Shown here: piece by piece, positions 1 to 9,176 of the stretch | How the letters are laid out: each line of letters begins with the position of its first letter | Position numbering within the stretch: the first letter of the stretch is position 1 | Assembly (NCBI RefSeq): GCF_002091755.1 | Contig: NZ_BDAI01000005.1 | Span: 124,001 to 188,000, forward strand | Source: Pseudomonas nitroreducens NBRC 12694 | GTDB taxonomy: Bacteria > Pseudomonadota > Gammaproteobacteria > Pseudomonadales > Pseudomonadaceae | Direction: 5' to 3' | DNA length: 64,000 nucleotides | Program-made: the position numbers and the translations under genes | Notes under the pieces: generated by a model | Told to the model about the DNA's origin: nothing | What the model saw: only the letters and a program-made list of their open reading frames with translations | Database searches by the model: none

Positions 1-1037
1 GACCAGATGCGGTCCTGCAGCTCGCGGGACTTGTTGCTGCATTCCTTTTCCAGGCGCAGGCGCTGTGCGTATTCCTCGGGCATGTTGATGGCGTCCATGA
101 CCTTCCACTTGGCGTCGAGCAACTGGTCGGTCTGGATGCCATTGGAATAGGCGATGGCGTTGGTCACCGCGGCGGCGTTCTCCGGCTTCATCATCCAGTT
201 GATGAAGACCTTGGCGTTCTCCGGGTGCGGCGCGCTTTTCGGCACGGCGAAGTTGTCCTGGAAGGACGCCACGCCCTCGCGCGGGTAGACGTACTTGATG
301 GTGCTCTTCTGCAGCGTGGCGCGCGCGGTGGAGCCGTTCCAGTTCTGCATCAGCACCACTTCGCCGGAGGCCATTCGGTCCACGGTGTTGTCCGAGCTGT
401 ACATCTTCAGGAAGGGCTTCTGCTTCTGCAGCAGTTCGAGAATCTTCTTCGCATCCTGCGGGTTCTCGGTGCACTCGTCGACGTTGAGGTAATGCGCGGC
501 GGCGTTGATCAGGCTGCTCGGCGTGTCGAGCGCGGCGACCTGCCCCTGCAGCTCCGGACGCGGCTCGAAGAACTCCTTCCACGAGTCATCCAGCTTGCCG
601 CCCGGCACCCGCGCGCTGTCGTAGGAGAAACCGGTGGTGCCCCACAGGTAGGGCGCCGAGTACTTGCGACCGGGATCGAAGCCCGGATCGCGGAAGGCCG
701 GTTTGACGAACTGGAAGTTGGCCAGCGTGGGCGTGTCGATTTCCAGCAGCAGGTCCTGGTTGATCAGCGTCTGCATGATCGAGTGCGACGGCACGATCAC
801 GTCGTATGCCGCACCGCCGGCCTGCAGTTTCGCCAGCAGGGTTTCATTGCTGTCGTAGCCGTCCATGGTGACCTTGATGCCGGTCTCCTTCTCGAACTTG
901 GCCAGCAGTTCCACCGGGTAGTAGTCGGTCCAGTTGTAGAAGAACAGCTGCTTGGGTTCCTCGGCCTGGGCGACGCCCGCAGCCAGCAGGACGAGGGACA
1001 AACCGGCAAGGCCGTGACGCAGGGCATTCAACTTCAT
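1..1037 (-). CDS. potD: Polyamine ABC transporter substrate-binding protein, partial (C-terminus off the left edge)
   Basis: Periplasmic binding protein of the PotD/PotF family that delivers spermidine or putrescine to an inner-membrane ABC importer. The 345 visible codons begin with a Sec signal peptide (basic start, hydrophobic core, AQA cleavage near residue 25, no lipobox cysteine). They continue with the family landmark FFYNWTDYYP and a typical type-II SBP fold; the family is usually about 365 residues, so only the last 20 or so are missing. It is the last gene of an A-B-C-D ordered minus-strand operon (ATPase, two permeases, SBP), 42 bp after the second permease. Polyamine specificity is inferred from family and operon order; putrescine, spermidine and agmatine cannot be told apart by eye. 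Confidence 0.88.
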   Translation of the reverse strand, partial: MKLNALRHGLAGLSLVLLAAGVAQAEEPKQLFFYNWTDYYPVELLAKFEKETGIKVTMDGYDSNETLLAKLQAGGAAYDVIVPSHSIMQTLINQDLLLEIDTPTLANFQFVKPAFRDPGFDPGRKYSAPYLWGTTGFSYDSARVPGGKLDDSWKEFFEPRPELQGQVAALDTPSSLINAAAHYLNVDECTENPQDAKKILELLQKQKPFLKMYSSDNTVDRMASGEVVLMQNWNGSTARATLQKSTIKYVYPREGVASFQDNFAVPKSAPHPENAKVFINWMMKPENAAAVTNAIAYSNGIQTDQLLDAKWKVMDAINMPEEYAQRLRLEKECSNKSRELQDRIW

Positions 1038-1079
1038 AGGGCTCTCCGAAAAGCTAAAGGTCAGGGTCGGCAGTCGTTA

Positions 1080-1871
1080 TCAAGCGTCGGGTTTGCCGCG
1101 TTGGCCAAGCCAGTACGACAGCACCACGAGGACGATGGAAATCACCAGCATGAGAGTCGAGATGGCATTGATCTCGGGCGTCACCCCGGCCTTGATGGCC
1201 GAGAAGATGTAGACCGGCAGCGTCGTCGAGCCGGGGCCGGCGACGAAGAAGGTCATGATGAAGTCGTCGAGGCTGACCACGAACGCCAGCACCGCACCGG
1301 ACAGCACCGCCGGCCACAGCAGCGGCAGCGTCACCCGGCGGAAGACCTGGTACGGGCTGGCGTACAAATCTCCGGCGGCTTCCAGCAGGCTCTTGTCCAG
1401 ATCGTTCAGGCGCGCGCGGATCGGCAGGTAGGCGAAGGGAATGCAGAAGCCGACATGGGCGACGATCACCGTCAGCAGGCCAAGCTTGATGCCCAGCGAC
1501 ATGAACAGCAGCAGCGTGGCCACCGCTATGACGATCTCCGGCAGGATCAGCGGCAGGTTGATCCCGCCTTCCACCAGCCGCCGTCCGTAGAACGGCCGCG
1601 AGGTCGCCAGCGCCGCCGCCAGGGCAATCGCCGTGGACAGCACGGTAGCGAAGCCGGCGACCACCAGCGAGTTGAATGCAGCGGCCTGGATCGAGGGGTT
1701 GGCGACGATCTTGCCGTACCAGGCGAAGGAGAATTCGGTCCACACCGTGGCCGAGCGGTTGGCGTTGAAGCTGTAGGCGATCAACACGAAGATCGGCAGG
1801 TACAGATAGGCCAGCACCAGCAAGCTGGTTTCGCGGGTGCCGGGGAGTTTCTTCAGGTGCTGGGCGATCAT
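1080..1871 (-). CDS. potC: Polyamine ABC transporter permease (PotC/PotI type)
   Basis: 263-residue inner-membrane permease. It shows about six hydrophobic helices and the binding-protein-dependent permease loop (LLEAAGDLYASPYQVFRRV) that docks on the ATPase. An open frame continues far upstream of this start, but the ATG at 1871 overlaps the stop of the upstream permease by 4 bp (ATGA). That arrangement, and the usual PotC N-terminus (two charged residues then a first helix), identify the true start. It pairs with the neighbouring PotB-like protein to form the heterodimeric channel. The operon context sets the inferred substrate as polyamines. Confidence 0.88.
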   Translation of the reverse strand: MIAQHLKKLPGTRETSLLVLAYLYLPIFVLIAYSFNANRSATVWTEFSFAWYGKIVANPSIQAAAFNSLVVAGFATVLSTAIALAAALATSRPFYGRRLVEGGINLPLILPEIVIAVATLLLFMSLGIKLGLLTVIVAHVGFCIPFAYLPIRARLNDLDKSLLEAAGDLYASPYQVFRRVTLPLLWPAVLSGAVLAFVVSLDDFIMTFFVAGPGSTTLPVYIFSAIKAGVTPEINAISTLMLVISIVLVVLSYWLGQRGKPDA

Positions 1872-2776
1872 GTCGAGGCTCCCAGGTGGACGGCCTTGGC
1901 CGCGCGGCGGCTGTACAGGGCGAACGCGATCAGCGCGAGCAGCATGATCGCCAGCAGCAGGAACGACAGCGAACCGCCCAGGGGCCAGTTGCGCGCGGTG
2001 CCGAACTGTTGCTGGATCAGGTTGCCGATCATCAGCGTCTTGCCGCCGCCGAGGATGGCGGGGGTGATGAAGGCGCCCAGGCTTGGCACGAACACCAGCA
2101 GGGAGCCGGCGATCACGCCCGGCATGGACAGCGGCAGGATCACCCGACGCAGCGCCTTCCAGCGGTTGGCGCCGAGGTCGTAGGCGGCCTCGACGAGACG
2201 CCAGTCGAGCTTCTCCAGGGTCGAGTAGATCGGCAGGATCATGAACGGCAGGAAGCTGTAGACCAGCCCGACGCAGACTGCGAAGTCGTTGTACAGCAGG
2301 GTGATGCCGCCAGCCTGGGGAAACAGCGCATTGACTGTCTGCGCGATCCAGCCGTGCTCGCGCAGGATGATCAGCCAGGCGTAGTTGCGGATCAGCAGGT
2401 TGGTCCAGAACGGGATGGTGATCAGCAGCACCATGAGGTTGCGCGAGCGCTCGCTCAGGCTGGTCATCCACAGCGCCACCGGGAAGCCGAAGAGGAAGCA
2501 CAGCAGCGTGGTGCCGCCGGCCTGGAACAGCGAGCGCAGCAGTGCCTGGGCGTAGACCCAGTTGAGCTCCAGGTTGCCGTCGAAATCCTCTTGGAAGAAC
2601 AGCTGCACGTAACTCTGGATCTGCCAGTCGGCGTGCCAGTCGACGCCGCCGTAGAGGTTGCGCGGCAGCAGGCTGATGTAGCCCATGATCGCCAGGGGGA
2701 TGGCAATCAGCCCGAGCAGCGTCAGGGCCACCGGGCTGAGCAGCAACAGGCGTCGGGTGGTGGGCGACTCCTTCAT
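1868..2776 (-). CDS. potB: Polyamine ABC transporter permease (PotB/PotH type)
   Basis: 302-residue permease with about six transmembrane helices. A large periplasmic segment follows helix 1 (residues 35-80), as is typical of PotB/PotH. The EAA docking loop is at residues 196-215 (EAAYDLGANRWKALRRVILP). The gene starts 1 bp after the stop of the ATPase gene and its stop overlaps the next permease start by 4 bp, so the operon is translationally coupled. Length is normal for the family. Confidence 0.88.
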   Translation of the reverse strand: MKESPTTRRLLLLSPVALTLLGLIAIPLAIMGYISLLPRNLYGGVDWHADWQIQSYVQLFFQEDFDGNLELNWVYAQALLRSLFQAGGTTLLCFLFGFPVALWMTSLSERSRNLMVLLITIPFWTNLLIRNYAWLIILREHGWIAQTVNALFPQAGGITLLYNDFAVCVGLVYSFLPFMILPIYSTLEKLDWRLVEAAYDLGANRWKALRRVILPLSMPGVIAGSLLVFVPSLGAFITPAILGGGKTLMIGNLIQQQFGTARNWPLGGSLSFLLLAIMLLALIAFALYSRRAAKAVHLGAST

Positions 2777-2777
2777 C

Positions 2778-3848
<1,071 letters not shown>

Positions 3849-3853
3849 TTTGG

Positions 3854-3893
3854 TGCATTCCTCTTGTTTTTGTATGCAATATTTGAATGCAAT
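3854..3893. promoter_or_regulatory. Candidate GntR operator in the pot operon / regulator divergent gap
   Basis: The 140 bp between the two divergent starts contains ATGCAAT twice, at 3874-3880 and 3887-3893, exactly 13 bp apart. A reverse-oriented TGCATTC lies at 3854-3860. Repeats about one helical turn apart next to a FadR/FCD regulator gene are a usual arrangement for autoregulation and control of the divergent operon. This is inference from repeat geometry only. Confidence 0.4.
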
Positions 3894-3988
3894 CTAGAAA
3901 TAGCTGATGTATTTTTCTTCTGCAACTGGTTTTGCACGGACGGTTTTGCGGCATCCTTTGACGGGTCAAGCAAGAGGCGGAGTCGCTC

Positions 3989-4675
3989 ATGACGGAGAAG
4001 CACCCCGAATCCACGGTGGAACGCGTCTACCAAGGGGTTTACGAGGCGATCAGCAGGCGCAGCCTGCGCCCGGGCATGAAGCTCGGCGAGGCGGCATTGG
4101 CGGATTTGTTCAAGGTCAGCCGCACTTCGGTGCGCGCGGCGCTGAAACATCTGGAAGCGGATGGGCTGGTGTCCAGCGCGCTCAACAAGGGTGCATGGGT
4201 GGCGTTACCCAGCGACGAGGAGATCCGCTCCCTGTTCGAAACCCGGCGGCTGATCGAGATCGGTATCGTCAGCGAACTCTGCCGCCGCGCGGACAGCGCG
4301 ATCATCCAGGACCTGCGCGACCACGTGGCGCTGGAAGAGGCGACCCACGACCACGACCACGCGCGGTTCGTCCATCTGCTCGGCGAGTTTCACCTCAAGC
4401 TGGCGGCGGCGCTGAACAACCCGGTGCTGCTGGATTTCTTCCGCAAGCTGATCGAGCGCGCCTCGCTCTATGCCACGACCCTGGACGACGACCAGCACGA
4501 GACCTGCCGCGGCAACGAGCACCAGCGGCTGATCGAGTACATCGAGGCGGGCAACCAGGCGGCGGCCATCGAGCTGACCTGCATGCACCTGAACGCCATC
4601 GAGCAGGCGATCATCAAGGCGGCGGGGAACCTGAAGGCGGATTACCACCCGCTCAAGCATCTGATTGGTGGCTGA
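3989..4675 (+). CDS. GntR-family transcriptional regulator with FCD ligand domain
   Basis: 228-residue DNA-binding regulator. The N-terminal winged HTH (about residues 10-75) carries the GntR pattern LRPGMKLGEAALADLFKVSR, in which the usual L(S/A)..LGVSRT is recognisable. The C-terminal all-helical FCD ligand-binding domain spans about 80-215 and includes the conserved acidic/His pairs of this class (DHDH..F; NEHQRLIEYIEAGN). It is transcribed away from the pot operon, so control of polyamine uptake is the simplest role. FCD proteins usually bind carboxylates or amino-acid-like ligands and act as repressors; its ligand is unknown. The start is supported by a purine-rich GAGGCGGAG upstream. 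Confidence 0.85.
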   Translation: MTEKHPESTVERVYQGVYEAISRRSLRPGMKLGEAALADLFKVSRTSVRAALKHLEADGLVSSALNKGAWVALPSDEEIRSLFETRRLIEIGIVSELCRRADSAIIQDLRDHVALEEATHDHDHARFVHLLGEFHLKLAAALNNPVLLDFFRKLIERASLYATTLDDDQHETCRGNEHQRLIEYIEAGNQAAAIELTCMHLNAIEQAIIKAAGNLKADYHPLKHLIGG

Positions 4676-4705
4676 GGGGCTGCCCGCACAAGAACATGGG
4701 GCTTG

Positions 4706-4774
4706 GGGTGCATAACCTGGAACAGGTTATGCACCAGATACAGTCCGGCGGATAACGCTGGCGCGTTATCCGCC
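4706..4774. repeat. Double-hairpin intergenic repeat (family 2, copy 1)
   Basis: Two adjacent palindromes lie between the convergent GntR and CobW genes. The first is TGCATAACCTGGAACAGG followed by TTATGCA (within 4706-4734). The second is GGCGGATAACGCTGG followed by CGCGTTATCCGCC (4747-4774). The same words recur at 50921-50996 and, in part, at 54027-54060, so this is a dispersed element rather than a gene-specific signal. Confidence 0.75.
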
Positions 4775-4795
4775 CCACGAAAAGCGTGCAGAGAA

Positions 4796-4819
4796 AACGC
4801 CCGACTTCCAGCGGGCGTT
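4796..4819 (-). terminator. Rho-independent terminator of the CobW-family gene
   Basis: Stem AACGCCCG (4796-4803) pairs with CGGGCGTT (4812-4819). Read on the minus strand it is followed by TTTTC. It lies 7 bp beyond the stop codon of the minus-strand GTPase gene. Confidence 0.8.
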
Positions 4820-4825
4820 CGTCAT

Positions 4826-5824
4826 TCAGGCGGTCGGGCCGCCCGTGATGCGATCGAAGCCCCGGCGAATTTCCTCTTCAGGCAGGTTGTCGCCGATGAA
4901 GACGATGACACTCTCGCGCTGCTCGTCACCTTTCCACTCGGTATCCCAGTCGAATCCATAGAGCCGCAGCACGCCCTGGAACACTAGGCGGCGCTCCTCG
5001 CCGGCGATGTTCAATACGCCCTTGTAGCGCAGCAGCGAGTTGCCGTGCCATTGCAACAGGTCGTCCATGAACTCACTGAGACGTTCGATTTCCAGCGGCT
5101 GGTCGCTGCGCAGCACCAGGGTGGTGATGCGGTCGGTGGTAGCCGCCGCCGGGCGCACCGGGCGCAGCAACGGGCGCAGGCCAACGTCGGCGTTGAGGTT
5201 GAAACCGCGCACGTCGAGCAGGCGCTCCAGTTCGATGGTGCCGTGCTCCACCGAGTGGATTTCGGCGCGCCGATTGATGCGCTGCAGGCGCTCGACCAAT
5301 GCTTCGTATTGCTCCGGCGACACCAGGTCGCGCTTGCTCACCAGGATACGGTCGCCGAAACCGACCTGGGCCTGGGCGATCGCTTCCTGCAGGTGGCGGT
5401 CGGCATTGGCGGCGTCTACCAGGGTGATGATGCCGTCGAGCAGGTAGCGCTCGCGCAGGGTCTCGTCGACGAAGAAAGTCTGCGCCACCGGCGCCGGGTC
5501 GGCCAGGCCGGTGCACTCGATCACCAGGCGGTCGAAGTCCAGCTCGCCGTTGTCGCGGCGCTCCAGCAGGACGTAGAGCGCACGCTCGAGGTCGTTATTG
5601 ATGGTGCAGCAGACGCAGCCGTTGGACAGCGTCGTCACCTGCACCGCATCGTCGCCGAGCAATTGGGCATCGATGGGCGTCTCGCTGAATTCGTTCTCGA
5701 TCACGGCGATCTTCAGGCCGTGCTCGGCCTTGAGGATGTGCTTGAGCAGGGTGGTCTTGCCGGCCCCGAGGAAGCCGGTGAGAACAGTCACCGGAATCTG
5801 CGGCACGCTTGCGGAATCGGTCAT
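4826..5824 (-). CDS. CobW/COG0523-family GTP-binding metallochaperone (YjiA-like)
   Basis: 332-residue P-loop GTPase of the G3E/COG0523 family, which hands metal (mostly zinc) to client proteins. Walker A is GFLGAGKTTLLKHIL near residue 17. The diagnostic metal-binding CxCC is present in GCVCCTINNDL, and the base-specificity segment reads SKRDLV. The C-terminal CobW_C domain occupies roughly 225-325. It lies alone between terminators, downstream of but not joined to ybdD-cstA. No Zur-type operator was recognised upstream, so control by zinc is not shown. Cobalamin synthesis is unlikely because no cob genes are near. Confidence 0.88.
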   Translation of the reverse strand: MTDSASVPQIPVTVLTGFLGAGKTTLLKHILKAEHGLKIAVIENEFSETPIDAQLLGDDAVQVTTLSNGCVCCTINNDLERALYVLLERRDNGELDFDRLVIECTGLADPAPVAQTFFVDETLRERYLLDGIITLVDAANADRHLQEAIAQAQVGFGDRILVSKRDLVSPEQYEALVERLQRINRRAEIHSVEHGTIELERLLDVRGFNLNADVGLRPLLRPVRPAAATTDRITTLVLRSDQPLEIERLSEFMDDLLQWHGNSLLRYKGVLNIAGEERRLVFQGVLRLYGFDWDTEWKGDEQRESVIVFIGDNLPEEEIRRGFDRITGGPTA

Positions 5825-5853
5825 GGGAACATCCAGGCAATCGGAAAAGAAAA

Positions 5854-5877
5854 CGGGCCGCGATCGCTCGCGGCCCG
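5854..5877 (-). terminator. Strong terminator after ybdD-cstA
   Basis: A perfect 10-bp stem, CGGGCCGCGA (5854-5863) with TCGCGGCCCG (5868-5877) and a 4-nt loop, is followed on the minus strand by a T-rich stretch (TTTTCTTTTCC). It closes the minus-strand cstA-ybdD transcript. Confidence 0.85.
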
Positions 5878-5889
5878 CATTTCTATTTT

Positions 5890-6012
5890 ATGAAACGTCG
5901 ACGAGGCAGGCGAGGCAAGGCGCCAGTGGCCGGAAAAAGCGGAGTCTACTTCAGTAGATGAGCATTTTTCCGGCCGCTGGCAACGCAGCATCGGCCACGC
6001 AGCCAGTTTCAT
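5890..6012. repeat. 123-bp nested palindromic element downstream of ybdD
   Basis: Outer 7-bp arms are ATGAAAC (5890-5896) and GTTTCAT (6006-6012). Inner 17-bp arms (5922-5938 and 5965-5981) match with one G-T wobble and share the core GGCCGGAAAAA / TTTTTCCGGCC. The centre holds a further TCTACT / AGTAGA hairpin (5945-5958). It lies between the ybdD stop and the terminator, so it would be part of the cstA-ybdD mRNA 3' end. No coding potential was seen. Confidence 0.7.
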
Positions 6013-6016
6013 CGCA

Positions 6017-6220
6017 TCAGCAGCAGCGGATCGGCCTCCCCTTGCCGCCGCCATAGCGCGCTTCCTGGCGCTCGCGGAAGAACTCCTCGTAGGTCATCGG
6101 AGTCTTGTCCGGATGCTTGTTCTGCATGTGCTGAACATAGGTGTCGTAATCGGGCATGCCAACCAGCATGCGCGCGGCCTGCCCGAGATACTTACCCATG
6201 CGGCTGAGGTCGTTGAACAT
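6017..6220 (-). CDS. ybdD: YbdD/YjiX family small protein
   Basis: 67-residue cytoplasmic protein of the YbdD/YjiX (DUF466) family, almost always encoded directly after a CstA-type transporter. The sequence shows the family pattern: an amphipathic start, MPDYDTYVQHMQ, TYEEFFRERQ, and a basic tail ending in Arg-Cys-Cys. It begins 12 bp after the cstA stop with a GGAGGTTC ribosome site. Its molecular role is not established; an accessory role for the transporter is inferred from the conserved pairing. Confidence 0.85.
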   Translation of the reverse strand: MFNDLSRMGKYLGQAARMLVGMPDYDTYVQHMQNKHPDKTPMTYEEFFRERQEARYGGGKGRPIRCC

Positions 6221-6232
6221 GATGAACCTCCG

Positions 6233-8299
6233 TCAGGCGTCCGGGATCGGCTGGAACGGAGCTTCCTTGTCGGTGCGTTCCTTCTTGGTCCAGGCGCTGG
6301 CGCCCACCTTGATCGCGTACACCAGCACGCTGAACACCACCAGCAGGAACAGCACGGTGAGGCCGGCGTTGATGTAGGCGTTCATCATCACGTGCTGCAT
6401 CTGGCCGATATCCTTGGCCGGGGCGATGATCTGACCGGCGTCCAGGCCGGCGGAGTACTTCTTGCCCAGGGCGATGAAGCCCACGGCCGGGTTGCTGTCG
6501 AACAGCTTGATCAGACCGGCGGTGGTGGTGCAGATCAACAGCCAGGCGGCCGGCAGGGCGGTGACCCAGACGTACTGCTGGCGCTTCATCTTGATCAGCA
6601 CGACGGTGGCAAGCATCAGCGCGATGCCGGCGAGCATCTGGTTGGAGATGCCGAACAGCGGCCACAAGGTGTTGATGCCACCCAGCGGATCGACCACGCC
6701 CTGGTACAGCAGCCAGCCCCACAGCGCGACGCAGCCACCGGTGCCGACGATGTTGGCGGTCCAGGATTCGGTCTTCTTCAGCGCCGGGACGAAGTTGCCC
6801 AGCAGGTCCTGCAGCATGAAGCGCCCGGCACGGGTGCCGGCGTCCACCGCGGTGAGGATGAACAGCGCCTCGAAGAGGATCGCGAAGTGGTACCAGAAGG
6901 CCATGGTGTTCTCACCCGGCAGCACCTGGTGAAGGATGTGCGCGATCCCTACGGCGAGGGTCGGCGCACCACCGGCACGGGCCAGGATGGTGGTCTCGCC
7001 GATGTCCTTGGCGGTCTGGGCCAGTACTTCCGGAGTGATGGTGAAGCCCCAGCTGCTGACGGTCGCGGCCACCGCGGTGACGTCGGTGCCGACCACGGCC
7101 GGCGGGCTGTTCATGGCGAAGTAGATGCCCGGCTCGATGACCGAGGCGGCAACCATCGCCATGATGGCCACGAAGGACTCCATCAGCATGCCGCCGTAGC
7201 CGATGTAGCGGGCGTCGGGTTCGCGGTTGAGCAGCTTGGGCGTGGTGCCCGAGGAGATCAGCGCGTGGAAGCCGGACACGGCGCCACAGGCGATGGTGAT
7301 GAACAGGAACGGGAACAGGCCGCCCTTCCACACCGGGCCGGTGCCATCGGTGAACTGGGTCAGGGCCGGCATCTTCAGCTCCGGCGAGACGATCACGATG
7401 CCGATGGCCAGGGCGATGATGGTGCCGATCTTGAGGAAGGTCGACAGATAGTCACGCGGCGCCAGCAGCAGCCACACGGGCAGCACCGAGGCGATGGCGC
7501 CGTAGGCGATCAGCATCCAGACGATCTGCACACCATGGAAGGTGAACACCGGGGCCCATTCGGGGCTGGCGGCAATCTGGCCACCGAGCCAGATGGAGCC
7601 CAGCAGCAGCACGATGCCCACTACGGAAATCTCGCCGATACGGCCCGGGCGGATGTAGCGCATGTACACGCCCATGAACAGCGCGATCGGGATGGTCGCC
7701 AGTACGGTGAACATGCCCCACGGGCTTTCGGCCAGGGCCTTCACCACGATCAGCGCGAGCACCGCGAGGATGATGATCATGATCAGGAACGCGCCGAACA
7801 GGGCGATGGTCCCCGCCACCTGCCCCATTTCCTCGCGGACCAGTTCACCCAGGGAGCGCCCGTTGCGGCGGCTGGAGATGAACAGCACCATGAAGTCCTG
7901 CACGGCGCCGGCCAGCACCACGCCGGCGATCAGCCAGAGCGTACCGGGCAGGTAGCCCATCTGCGCCGCCAGCACGGGGCCGACCAACGGGCCGGCGCCG
8001 GCGATGGCGGCGAAGTGGTGACCGAAAAGGATGTGCTTGTTGGTCGGGACGTAGTCCAGGCCGTCGTTGTTGAGGACCGCAGGGGTCGCTCGATTGGGGT
8101 CCAGTTGCATCACCTTGGTGGCGATGAACAGGCTGTAGTAGCGGTAGGCGACCAGATAGATGGCGACGGCTGCGACGACGATCCACAGTGCGTTGATGGC
8201 TTCGCCGCGGCGTAGCGCCACGACTCCCAAGGCAAATGCACCGACTATCGCCACCGCCAGCCAGGCAAGGTGACGTAGCAGGCTGTTGTTATTGTTCAT
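6233..8299 (-). CDS. cstA: Carbon starvation protein CstA (pyruvate/peptide transporter family)
   Basis: 688-residue inner-membrane protein with roughly sixteen to eighteen hydrophobic segments, full length for CstA/BtsT. Family hallmarks include FGHHFAAIAGAGPLVGPVLA near residue 110, the substrate/ion-pathway region present throughout CstA. E. coli members import pyruvate (BtsT, CstA) and CstA has also been linked to peptide uptake. It is first in a two-gene operon with ybdD. Pyruvate transport is family knowledge, not read from this sequence. Confidence 0.92.
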   Translation of the reverse strand: MNNNNSLLRHLAWLAVAIVGAFALGVVALRRGEAINALWIVVAAVAIYLVAYRYYSLFIATKVMQLDPNRATPAVLNNDGLDYVPTNKHILFGHHFAAIAGAGPLVGPVLAAQMGYLPGTLWLIAGVVLAGAVQDFMVLFISSRRNGRSLGELVREEMGQVAGTIALFGAFLIMIIILAVLALIVVKALAESPWGMFTVLATIPIALFMGVYMRYIRPGRIGEISVVGIVLLLGSIWLGGQIAASPEWAPVFTFHGVQIVWMLIAYGAIASVLPVWLLLAPRDYLSTFLKIGTIIALAIGIVIVSPELKMPALTQFTDGTGPVWKGGLFPFLFITIACGAVSGFHALISSGTTPKLLNREPDARYIGYGGMLMESFVAIMAMVAASVIEPGIYFAMNSPPAVVGTDVTAVAATVSSWGFTITPEVLAQTAKDIGETTILARAGGAPTLAVGIAHILHQVLPGENTMAFWYHFAILFEALFILTAVDAGTRAGRFMLQDLLGNFVPALKKTESWTANIVGTGGCVALWGWLLYQGVVDPLGGINTLWPLFGISNQMLAGIALMLATVVLIKMKRQQYVWVTALPAAWLLICTTTAGLIKLFDSNPAVGFIALGKKYSAGLDAGQIIAPAKDIGQMQHVMMNAYINAGLTVLFLLVVFSVLVYAIKVGASAWTKKERTDKEAPFQPIPDA

Positions 8300-8449
8300 A
8301 GCGAGGCTTCCGACAGTTTGAAGGCGAGAATTCGCAGAAAAATTCTAGTCTTTTCCAGCGACCCATTCATACGACCTTAGTCTAGGGCGGTTACGCGCTT
8401 ATTGCCGGAGGTCAACGCGTTCCGACCCTGGAGTCAGGAAATGAAAAGA

Positions 8450-8465
8450 CCCGCCGAAAGGCGGG
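8450..8465 (-). terminator. Terminator of the DUF3015 gene
   Basis: Stem CCCGCC (8450-8455), loop GAAA, stem GGCGGG (8460-8465). On the minus strand it is followed by TCTTTTC. It lies about 20 bp past the DUF3015 stop and before the cstA promoter region. Confidence 0.75.
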
Positions 8466-8487
8466 CCTTGAGTGGTGCACGGAGGGA

Positions 8488-8997
8488 TCAGGCCGGTTGC
8501 TTGGCGTACTGCGCCAGTACCTGATCGCGGCTCATCACCGCCAGGGTGTTGTTCAGCACCTGCTCGCCGGTGGCGTCCTTGGAAGCGAAGATCTCCCCGA
8601 AATGCTGCTGGGTGACTTGAGCGAAGTGCGCGCGATCCTGCACCGGGATGCCCAGCAGAACAGCGTAGGCATCCAGAGCCTCGCCATGTCCCTGCGCCAT
8701 GTTCTCGGCGATGTTGTCGAGCATGCCGTTCATGGCGAAGATCGAGCGGCCGCCGTAGGTGATGCGCTGGCTGGCGTCGCAACCGTTGGTACCGGAAGTC
8801 AGGCCGAAGGTGGCGTTACCCGAGGTGCCGTTGGTGGTGGTGGCCAGCAGGTGCGGGAACAGGCCTCGTTGACCGTCGAAGACCATGTTGCCCCAGCCGC
8901 AGCCCTTGCCGCTCTGGCCGGCTTCGTCCGCGTGCGCTGCCAGGCTGGCAACGCTGATAACCCCAAAGATCAGACCCTTGATGAGTTTATTGTCCAT
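8488..8997 (-). CDS. DUF3015 family exported protein
   Basis: 169-residue protein starting at MDNKLIKGLIFG; a second in-frame ATG lies 9 bp upstream but gives a less typical leader. A Sec signal peptide (cleavage after AHA, about residue 21) predicts a periplasmic or envelope location. The mature part has CGWGNMVFDGQ..., a second Cys in GCDASQRITYGG, and a helical C-terminal half, as in DUF3015 proteins common in Pseudomonas. No enzymatic motif is visible. It diverges from mapZ across 179 bp that contain inverted repeats. Confidence 0.85.
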   Translation of the reverse strand: MDNKLIKGLIFGVISVASLAAHADEAGQSGKGCGWGNMVFDGQRGLFPHLLATTTNGTSGNATFGLTSGTNGCDASQRITYGGRSIFAMNGMLDNIAENMAQGHGEALDAYAVLLGIPVQDRAHFAQVTQQHFGEIFASKDATGEQVLNNTLAVMSRDQVLAQYAKQPA

Positions 8998-9049
8998 GCT
9001 CTGCACTCCGCAGTTGTAGTGGTTAGACGCACATGGAGCTTTGGCGAGG

Positions 9050-9101
9050 GTCAGCTGACTGTCAAACCCGCGCGAGCAGCGTCTGACGGACGAAACGTCA
9101 G
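9050..9101. promoter_or_regulatory. Inverted repeats between the DUF3015 gene and mapZ
   Basis: A perfect palindrome GTCAGCTGAC (9050-9059) and a second inverted repeat CTGACG (9083-9088) / CGTCAG (9096-9101) share the word CTGAC. They lie between divergent start codons, which suggests a common operator. No specific regulator can be named. Confidence 0.35.
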
Positions 9102-9176
9102 CAACCGGTGTACGACGCGTCAGTAAGGGCTTACGTCTATAGTGAGGCGAAGCAGAAACGGCCGGAGAGCCACGAC

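Noticed and set aside
225..2183. Very long plus-strand open frames opposite real genes (also near 6113-8215, 19039-21174, 21640-24504)
   Set aside because: These are antisense frames produced by high GC codon bias. The translations are low-complexity and rich in Arg/His/Gln/Gly without domains, while the opposite strand codes well-known families.
4826..5824. Cobalamin biosynthesis protein CobW
   Set aside because: The CxCC motif and lack of cob neighbours place it in the broader COG0523 metallochaperone family.
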